DNA of 64,000 bases from Leuctra nigra (Eukaryota > Arthropoda > Insecta > Plecoptera > Leuctridae): contig OW203768.1 in NCBI GenBank assembly GCA_934045905.1, forward strand, positions 19,606,770 through 19,670,769, read 5' to 3'. The notes under the pieces were generated by a model, which saw nothing but the letters and a program-made list of their open reading frames with translations, did not search any database and was not told the DNA's origin. Each line of letters starts with the position of its first letter. Position 1 is the stretch's first letter. Of this stretch, positions 20,075 to 28,717 are shown piece after piece. The position numbers and the translations under genes were made by a program.

Positions 20075-23000
20075 CTAATACGGCGCTACCCCGACGTCGG
20101 GCGGATGATCCAGAGAAACCGGTTCAATGACCGACGCCAAGATCTTCTCCAGTTTCATGATCTCCAACTCCCTCATCGTGTACCGCGGCCCCTTCTTCGA
20201 GGGCTTCACCTTCTTCCTCAAGTTCGGCGAGAGCTTCAAGCTCGTGGCACATCCCTTATCATCGCCCACGATCAAGAACGGCAGTTTGTCGTTGAACGCC
20301 AACCGCGTCAACCGATTCTTCTTCTTCGACACGACGAACTGCACGCAGATCGGCCGGTACTTGTCGATGTTGAGGTCGAAGATGTGGACGCGACCGTCCT
20401 GGGTGCAGGCGGCGAAGATGGTGCTCGAGAACGGCGCCCACTCGACGTCGCCGACGGAGGCGCCGAGGTCGAACGAGTACAGAGGTTCGTCGCGCATGTC
20501 CAGCCAGATGTTGATCTTGAAGTCGGCGGAACAGGAGGCGAAGACGTCTGCGTAGAACTTGTTGAAGTCGATCTTGTGGACGGGGAGGGTGTGGGCGTGG
20601 TACATGTGAAGAGCTACCTGGTGGAGGAGAGGATTGTAGAAGGATTTGTGCGGACTGCGGTGATATCTTTGGATGACACCTTCATTTGTATACTTTAATC
20701 GTGCTAAACAAACGCAGTTTTGGGCAAATCAAGGATATTTTCTAGGGTTGAAATATATATTAAAACCAATCCAGAGTTTGTCTAGATTTTGAAATTTTAG
20801 TACAATGCTGAACGAAAATGTATTAATACTATTGGTGGATATTTGGTAGGTACTTATCAGTGAGGACCAGCATGCCACGCGGGTCGTTTTTTGAATTAGT
20901 ATATTAAGACACTGACATTATAACACTTTTGGTAAAAAACATAGTGAGAATTATTTAAAATGCGGGTTGTGGGGAAAAGTTACTGCAAGTTTACAGAGTC
21001 CATTTAAAACATGGTTTCTAGAAGGTGTCAAGTCTTCTCCGGTCTCTTGTTCTTGTCCTTGGAGTGTAATGTTTCACGAGAGGATGCTGATGACGACGAC
21101 AAGACAACCTACCGAGCTGTAGACCGTCGTGTTCTTGTGAATGACGCCCTCCTCCGTGCCCGCCAGATAGATGAGCGGCTGCGTCGGATGGAAGGCGATG
21201 TACGACCCGCATCTCGACCTGCGCACCGTCGTGCTGTACGGCCCCAGCACGGGCGGCCCGGGGATGTCCAGCGTGATGACTACCGTACGACACAGCTCGG
21301 CGCGGTGCAGCATCCAGTTGCAGATGAATCCGTCGCCAGAGATGGAGTAGAAGTTGATCTCCTCGTCGGGAGTGTCGTCGACCCACTTGCACTGCCACAC
21401 GATGCTGGTGTGCTTCCCGCTCGCTTGGTCCGACGCGTAGACCGGCTCGTTGTCGAGGCGCACGTTGTAGACGATCACGTTGCCGTCGTAGAGGCCGGCG
21501 ACGAGGTAGTAGGGGTGCTGGGGACAACATCAAGCAATGTACTTGCACTGCTTCCCGCTGGCTTGGTCCGACGCGTAGACCGGCTCGTTGTCGAGGCGCA
21601 CGTTGTAGACGATCACGTTGCCGTCGTAGAGGCCGGCGACGAGGTAGTAGGGGTGCTGGGGACAACATCAAGCAATGTATGTGTCACTTGCACTGCTTCC
21701 CGCTGGCTTGGTCCGACGCGTAGACCGGCTCGTTGTCGAGGCGCACGTTGTAGACGATCACGTTGCCGTCGTAGAGGCCGGCGACGAGGTAGTAGGGGTG
21801 CTGGGGACAACATCAAGCAATGTATGTGTCACTTGCACTGCTTCCCGCTGGCTTGGTCCGACGCGTAGACCGGCTCGTTGTCGAGGCGCACGTTGTAGAC
21901 GATCACGTTGCCGTCGTAGAGGCCGGCGACGAGGTAGTAGGGGTGCTGGGGACAACATCAAGCAATGTATGTGTCACTTGCACTGCTTCCCGCTGGCTTG
22001 GTCCGACGCGTAGACCGGCTCGTTGTCGAGGCGCACGTTGTAGACGATCACGTTGCCGTCGTAGAGGCCGGCGACGAGGTAGTAGGGGTGCTGGGGACAA
22101 CATCAAGCAATGTATGTGTCACTTGCACTGCATCCCGCTGGCTTGGTCCGACGCGTAGACCGGCTCGTTGTCGAGGCGCACGTTGTAGACGATCACGTTG
22201 CCGTCGTAGAGGCCGGCGACGAGGTAGTAGGGGTGCTGGGGACAACATCAAGCAATGTACTTGCACTGCTTCCCGCTGGCTTGGTCCGACGCGTAGACCG
22301 GCTCGTTGTCGAGGCGCACGTTGTAGACGATCACGTTGCCGTCGTAGAGGCCGGCGACGAGGTAGTAGGGGTGCTGGGGACAACATCAAGCAATGTACTT
22401 GCACTGCTTCCCGCTGGCTTGGTCCGACGCGTAGACCGGCTCGTTGTCGAGGCGCACGTTGTAGACGATCACGTTGCCGTCGTAGAGGCCGGCGACGAGG
22501 TAGTAGGGGTGCTGGGGACAACATCAAGCAATGTATGTGTCACTTGCACTGCTTCCCGCTGGCTTGGTCCGACGCGTAGACCGGCTCGTTGTCGAGGCGC
22601 ACGTTGTAGACGATCACGTTGCCGTCGTAGAGGCCGGCGACGAGGTAGTAGGGGTGCTGGGGACAACATCAAGCAATGTATGTGTCACTTGCACTGCTTC
22701 CCGATGGCTTGGTCCGACGCGTAGACCGGCTCGTTGTCGAGGCGCACGTTGTAGACGATCACGTTGCCGTCGTAGAGGCCGGCGACGAGGTAGTAGGGGT
22801 GCTGGGGACAACATCAAGCAATGTATGTGTCACTTGCACTGCTTCCCGCTGGCTTGGTCCGACGCGTAGACCGGCTCGTTGTCGAGGCGCACGTTGTAGA
22901 CGATCACGTTGCCGTCGTAGAGGCCGGCGACGAGGTAGTAGGGGTGCTGGGGACAACATCAAGCAATGTATGTGTCACTTGCACTGCTTCCCGCTCGCTT

Positions 23001-26000
23001 GGTCCGACGCGTAGACCGGCTCGTTGTCGAGGCGCACGTTGTAGACGATCACGTTGCCGTCGTAGAGGCCGGCGACGAGGTAGTAGGGGTGCTGGGGACA
23101 ACATCAAGCAATGTACTTGCACTGCTTCCCGATGGCTTGGTCCGACGCGTAGACCGGCTCGTTGTCGAGGCGCACGTTGTAGACGATCACGTTGCCGTCG
23201 TAGAGGCCGGCGACGAGGTAGTAGGGGTGCTGGGGACAAGCGTCGTGAGACATATCATAACAGTTCTGCCGGAAACATCTAACAACATCTAAACAACTGA
23301 ACAACATCTGAATCCAGAATTTTGAGTATACCTTACTCGTTCATCTGGAATTTTTAGAGTTCAAATTTCAATCATACTTTTTACCTATACTTGCAAAGTA
23401 TTATTATTTCTTAAACAGAAGGCAATCATATCACTGTTGCAATGATCCTAGAATAACATATTGTTATTGTTTCTCTACATACATTGTTGTAACATTGGTT
23501 GTGCGTACCTATACCGATTAAGAAGTAAAATATTTGGCAAATTAAAAATTAAAATTGGCAAATTGAATTTGGCAAATGATCAGCGGGCTTCCAGATGTCT
23601 GTGAGGTGGAATGTAAAGTATAAATAGAGGATTATTGAGCGAGCGAAGCGAGCGTCTCCATTTGGCTCTTTTGGCACGGACCTCTGTTTTTTTTTTTGTT
23701 TGTTTTTTTTTTTTTCTGTTACTGACGATATACAGGTCAGAGTTTTTCTTCGATCGAGCTGAAATTTTGCACACATGTACGTAACATTTCTGATTGTTGC
23801 AGACCCTAATTTTTTTGAAATCCATTGATTGGTTCAAATTTAAAAAAAATTAACTTTCGATTGGTTGTTTTGATCAAATTGAAATTTTGACAAGTCATTA
23901 CCCCCAACATTGTACCCAATCAAACAAAGTTTCAGCCAAATCCTCCCATTGGTTAAAATTTAAAACCATCTTTCCTGTGTTTTTAGAAATTTAAACTATA
24001 ACCGATTGAACGATCAACTTATAACTTCGCATGATGGTTGGGTCCAACATTATCTGCATTTTTGACAATTTTCATACTAATCTGTGTTTAAATCCAAACG
24101 TTATTGACATTTTACGGACTATTAGCGTGTTGGCTGTCAAATTCACGGCGACTTCGACTCTTCAGTTCAAGGCAAGGTAGTTAGAGCAGAAACTTTCAAA
24201 CGCAAATGAAACTGATAATGACCGTTCAACAGTCGATCTGATATTGTGTAGACACACTTATATCATATGAGTGGTCTCAGGTATATTTTTTGAAGGAGAT
24301 CCTGTGATTTTTGAAAATTAACACGGAACAGTTCAATCATAAAGGTTCAATTGATCAACTTAAAGCTTTGCATGGTTATTTGGACCAATATTTTAGGAAT
24401 GTTTTGAGATTTCTATACAAATCTGTGGCGAAATTTTAGAATTATTGGCTTTTAATGACATTTTCGATAGACAGAATTTCGGTTCGAGGTGTTGCGCGTA
24501 TCCGTGCTCGCTCATCAACGCGTTACTCAGATTCATTGGTTAAAATTTAAATAAATATCTCCTGATAGGCTGAAAAATGAAAACGGTCTTCGATAATTCT
24601 GATCAAACTCATATTTTGCATGATCATTAAGACCAATATTGTCTCTTATTTTACAAAATTTCATCCCAATCAGTTAAGAACGTATGAAGTTATTTACATT
24701 TTTAATATCTGTCAGTAATGAAGTATCGAAATGAATGTTTTCCAGTGCCAATTGAAAATTGATTCTGATTTGCTTTATGAACCAGGTGCTTAGATGCTAT
24801 TTTAAAGTTTCGATGAAAAGCATACACTTTTAAGTTGATATCATAATCAATTCCATATGGATGTATATGTTTTCTGTGCGTTGTGTACGCATTTCCGGTT
24901 CGAGAATTTGCACGTACCCGGGCTCGCTCATCAACGCGTTACACTGAGCGTTTTCCTAGTAGAATGCAGGGAATTTAAAAGCGATTATCACTTTCTTTAA
25001 AGATGCTGTTATCTTGAAAATTTTAATGATAAAGACGATTAATTGAACAGATTTATAGAGAAAAATAAGAGATTGGAGTAAATTTAAACAAACGGTTACA
25101 TAATAAGATTAGATTAGAGAGGATCATCTAGATGAGATTATATTACAATACATGTGAGGAATGATTATTAGTTACAAACTGCATCGGCTATCGTGACACT
25201 GCCAAAGTAGCGTCCTATGTGGTACTTATAAGTTATACTATATCAATCACGAGAGAAAGGAAACTATTTTTTTGACTCGGCTAATGGAGACTGATGATGA
25301 TGAATGATTATGATGCTGATTGGGGGATGAAGTAGGGCAGCCGATTTATGTGATTTATGCTAATGAGTAAGGGCTTAGAGTAAGGGTTTCCCTTGTCGAA
25401 TTCGTGGACCGTGCTCTTCGGGGCCGGCCTCCCCCTCGAGAAGACGAATTCGTGTCTCCCCCCCCCCCCCCCCCCCTTCTCAAAAATCGTCACCAGTGCA
25501 GACAGACTGGTGCCCCTAGGTTGACCCATCCCCAGACCTCCCCAAGATGAAAATAGAATGAATAGTCGCAATAGAAATAAAATCTATTAGACAATCACCT
25601 TGGGATGGATGTCGACGCACATCACGCCGCACTCTCTGAAGCAGATGAAGTCAGGATACGAGGGATTCTTCAGCGAGAACAGACACACCGACCCTTGCGT
25701 CACCGGCTTCGTGAAGTCGAACGAACCGAACGCCACCGCGAAGTAGTCATAGTAACACGGATTCCAGCACAGTGACGTCACCGTCAACTCCTTCGTCTTG
25801 TCGTAGACGAGTTTCCAGAGCACCAGCAGCGATCCGTCGTTCTTGTACTCGTCGGACGGGTCGTCCCAGTAGCGATAGTCTTGAGCGATGTCGTCGTACG
25901 TGTTCTGATTGATCATGCGCTCGATGGTGAGTGCTGCTTGCTCCATCTTGACGGCGACCTCCTGTTCGTGCTGGTCGTGGAGCTGCTTGTCGGTGAGGTT

Positions 26001-27737
26001 CAGGATCGGAGGCATCGTGGAGGCGTAGCGAGGATCCTTGCGGTACTCGATGTCGCGGAGGCGTTGGATCTCGGCTTGGTCCTGTGGGTCAAAGAGGAGG
26101 AACGGAGTAAATAGAACGACGTACATGCCTGGTATTATAGAGGCAATGATAGAGGTGTGCGTTCTGCTCCTCCGCACAGACCGCCAACATCGAGATCTAA
26201 GCAAAGACTGTATAGACTGCATATAATTATTCTGTTAGTGCTTTCTCTAATTGTCATATTTTTATTTTTGTATGGAGTTGGTGAAACCGTGAAACCTTCA
26301 ATTGAATTTTGTGGGGGTTTAAATACGCATAAAATGTGAGTTAGTGACTTTTTGCAGTAAGCCACGACACACAGTTTTCAATTCTAATCTATTACCTACA
26401 AATCCTACATTTTTAGTGTGTAAATTTTTTCCTAATTTTTTTTAACCTAATTAGCTTTAGGATTAATCATCTGAGATTAAAGCTTGCAACGGAGCGATTT
26501 CCTACTAGGATGATGTGAGGGCACACTACAAAATAATGACACTTTATACTTGATCCACACTAGCTATTTATTTCCTATTGAGGATACAGAGCCTAAACAC
26601 TTCAGACACAACCTGTCAGGGCAGTCCATCAGGACTGCCCGTCGTGACCTAATTCCAGCTAGTGATGCCGCGCGGGCCAGCTTCCTCCCTTATATACTGT
26701 CAGCTGGACCCACGCTAACTTAAACCCCGCACCCCCTGCCCTTGATGACCAACCCAGGTCCTCACACGAGGGCAGAGGATGCAAGAGCAACGCTATGCCG
26801 TTGCAAGCTAACCCATTCTGGTTTAAACAAAACTTAAATAAATATGAGCTAAGAAAAAATGAAAAAATGGAGCGCTTTTCTGTAGATTCTACTAGTTTCT
26901 ACTTGTGGTACAGAACTAATATTCGTGACGTACCTCCTCGTATCCGTCGTAGATGACCCACTGCATGATGTGCGCGTTGAACACTCCGATGCAGATCGGA
27001 TCTGTCTGAATGAGTTTACTCCTGACGGGATTGTTGTACGTCATCGCCTCCCGTTGACAGTAGTTGAACTCGTTCATCACCTTCTTTGTGCCGAACAACG
27101 CCACCTCCTCCTGGATGCTCTCCGCCCTCGTCGACTTCTTCGGCGACTTCTCCTCCTCGTCGGATTCCTCTTCTTCCCCGCTCTCCTCGGCAGGTTTCGC
27201 TGCTGGTTCACCCTCCGTCTCCGTAGCAACCTCCTCGCTAGGCTTCTCGCTAGACTCCGCGGGCTTTGGTTTTGCTTTTTGTTTCGGTTTGTCTTCATCC
27301 TCGTCATCTTCATTGTACTGGATGGCTTCTCTATATACATTAACTGTTTTATGAGTACCAGCTTCATGCAACAGCTGAAGCTCACCCTCTGGTGACGACT
27401 TCAAAATCCTTTTACCATCCAAATTATATTTCTCTATCGCCCATCCAGGTTTGGGAGTTTTGATGAATTGTCTTTCTCTATAGCTATACTCGATAAGATT
27501 ATCGGGAGCTTGCAATCCTTTTGTCAACAAGATCCTAGCAATTTCTTCATTCAAATCATCACCTTTTAGGTCTAGTTGATCGTCTGGTTTGAGTAAAGGT
27601 TTGACAGTGTGTTTTGCAAATGGATCACCAAAGCCATAGCTGTCGGCGATATTTGTTTTCGACGCATAGCTTTGACTTGCCCGTTCGGGCTTTCCTAAAG
27701 CTTTTTTTTCTGGGCGAAGTGTATAGCCGGTTGCCAT
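20075..27737 (-). CDS. DNAI1: Axonemal dynein intermediate chain 1
   Basis: Predicted exons are 27737-26934, 26081-25599, 21517-21113 and 20617-20075, all phase 0, encoding 744 residues (vertebrate DNAI1 is about 700). DNAI1 is an intermediate chain of the outer dynein arm; it helps attach the motor to the axonemal doublet in motile cilia and sperm tails. The N-terminus is charged with a Glu/Lys-rich insert near residues 150-205. Next comes the family hallmark block ERMINQNTYDDIAQDYRYWD, followed by a WD-repeat propeller: SLCWNP, FAVAFGSFDF, GVMCVDIH; then HPYYLVAGLYDGNVIVYNVR; IVWQCKW, SISGDGFICNW, LAGTEEGVI; then DFNKFYADVFASCSADFKI and VGDVEWAPFSSTIFAA with VHIFDL, and finally GDDKG and LKLSPNLRKK. 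Start ATG at 27737 precedes a conserved-looking N-terminus. Exon 3 is the last of 13 tandem copies of its 5' part. An X-box-like site lies about 98 bp upstream of the ATG. Drosophila Dic61B is a likely counterpart. Confidence 0.93.
21379..23240 (-). repeat. Thirteen tandem copies of a DNAI1 exon segment
   Basis: Units of 145 or 135 bp, almost identical. On the minus strand each has an acceptor (TTGTCCCCAG), then 105 coding bases for 35 residues starting HPYYLVAGLYDGN and ending ASGK, then CAGTGCAAGT. After that comes GACACATACATTGCTTGATG in long units, or ACATTGCTTGATG in short ones, leading into the next acceptor. The copy at 21517 runs on into the full exon and is taken as functional. The 12 upstream copies lack the 18 coding bases between GGGAAG and CAGTGC, and all later ones. 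If spliced in through the AA|GT site each would add 113 bases and shift the frame; if read on they meet a stop within a few codons. A few units carry single-base differences (e.g. Ser to Ile in ASGK at the 23,130 copy). Confidence 0.93.
23250..25598. other. DNAI1 intron 2 with a Helitron2-like element
   Basis: Besides the element at 23635-24959, the intron has a SINE tail fragment on the minus strand near 25265-25325 and a C-tract of about 20 at 25458-25477. No other gene. Confidence 0.6.
23635..24959 (+). mobile_element. Helitron2/Helentron-like non-autonomous element, copy A
   Basis: Begins TTGAGCGAGCGAAGCGAGCG and ends with a hairpin, CGCTCA...TGAGCG enclosing AACGCGTT, followed by TTTTCCTAG. 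The 5' terminal TGAGCGAGC is the inverted copy of GCTCGCTCA located inside the 3' end, an asymmetric arrangement typical of Helentrons. A second end-like stretch at about 24498-24530 suggests two elements joined. Body: T-rich tract, then degenerate blocks with AAATTTTGCACACATGT and ATTGGTT(A/C)AAATTTAAA. No protein. Confidence 0.7.
26082..26933. other. DNAI1 intron 1, possible solo LTR
   Basis: The stretch 26514-26813 is GC-richer than its surroundings. It starts TGTGAGGGCACAC, has a TATA-like TTATATAC, and ends near GCTAACCCA, which could be a solo retrotransposon LTR. No matching target duplication was found, so this is weak. The rest is anonymous. Confidence 0.3.
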
Positions 27738-27835
27738 TGTGTCAAGTTTGATTTTAAATTAAATTCTTGTGGGTTCTTGCGGGAAGGCGAAATGGTTCAT
27801 GCACGAATGATTTTCAGTAGATATTGATTTCTCTT

Positions 27836-27849
27836 GTTGGCATGGAAAT
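27836..27849 (-). promoter_or_regulatory. X-box-like site upstream of DNAI1
   Basis: ATTTCCATGCCAAC on the minus strand agrees with RYYNYYATRRNRAC at 13 of 14 positions and ends 98 bp before the DNAI1 ATG. RFX factors bind such sites in promoters of ciliary genes. Confidence 0.55.
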
Positions 27850-28637
27850 GTATTGAACAAACGAAAATAATACTTTGTAAATTACAAATGAAATAACACA
27901 TGTTTATTCTTTTAATTAATCGCAAAAAGTGTCAACTGTCAAAAGTCCCAAACAACGATGACAGCTGCAGGTAAAGTACTTACAAACCAGAGCCTTGTTG
28001 ATCAAAAGAATTTTAATTTGTTTATCTGACAGTGACAGTGAAGACAATTGCTTATTCTTTGAAATTAACATATTTTGAAACTTGTGAAACAATACACTAC
28101 ATTACACCTTCTTTATTGTAATTATTTAATTTACATAAATTGTTTTTATTTTGACAACATATTATTTAATTTTACTTCATTACAATTTCCATCCCTCACA
28201 TTCTACAAACTTAGCAACAATAAAAATTACATCTATCAGAAGTATTATTTCATTATTTCCAAGCTTAGATTATTTGTAATTTGTAATTTCAAGTATGTCT
28301 GTAAAATGGCAATGAGCTAAATAAACAATATGATATTATATTATTATTATATCTCAACAATGAAAAACTCTTACAACAAACAATAATTTCACTGCTTGCT
28401 AGAAGTCAGTGGCTGTTGCCAGGCATTTCCATGAAATAACCATTCCCCAGTCCCCACAGGTTCTGTACCATCTCACTAGTTACATGAATTTATCTTAATT
28501 TACATATTTAAAATAATGGCATCTTCAATATGGGAGTGGATCTATTAATTTTGTTTGAAGTCCCAAAAGCACCTAGAAAGTGCAAAGTTGTTTATTTTCG
28601 TGTGATTTTCTACCTCACATAAAATTCCCGCCATGCT

Positions 28638-28651
28638 GTTGCTATAGAAAC
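28638..28651 (+). promoter_or_regulatory. X-box upstream of DNAAF11
   Basis: GTTGCTATAGAAAC fits the RFX X-box consensus RYYNYYATRRNRAC at all positions and ends 66 bp before the predicted DNAAF11 ATG. Confidence 0.7.
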
Positions 28652-28717
28652 AATTTTGTTTTATTTAGGAATTGATTGTTATTCAATAAATTCATTTTGT
28701 TCTGTTGGTCCAAGGAA

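Noticed and set aside
20105..20698. 197-residue plus-strand frame
   Set aside because: Antisense to the last DNAI1 exon, which encodes recognisable WD-repeat sequence on the minus strand.
21011..23292. Long Arg- and Val/Leu-rich frames on the plus strand and extra frames on the minus strand across the DNAI1 array
   Set aside because: They are other reading frames of the repeated DNAI1 exon unit. They repeat with the unit and run through intron sequence.
26514..26813. Possible solo LTR
   Set aside because: Only TG start, a TATA-like box and GC contrast; no target duplication or partner, so it is kept as a weak note inside the intron entry and not as its own element.
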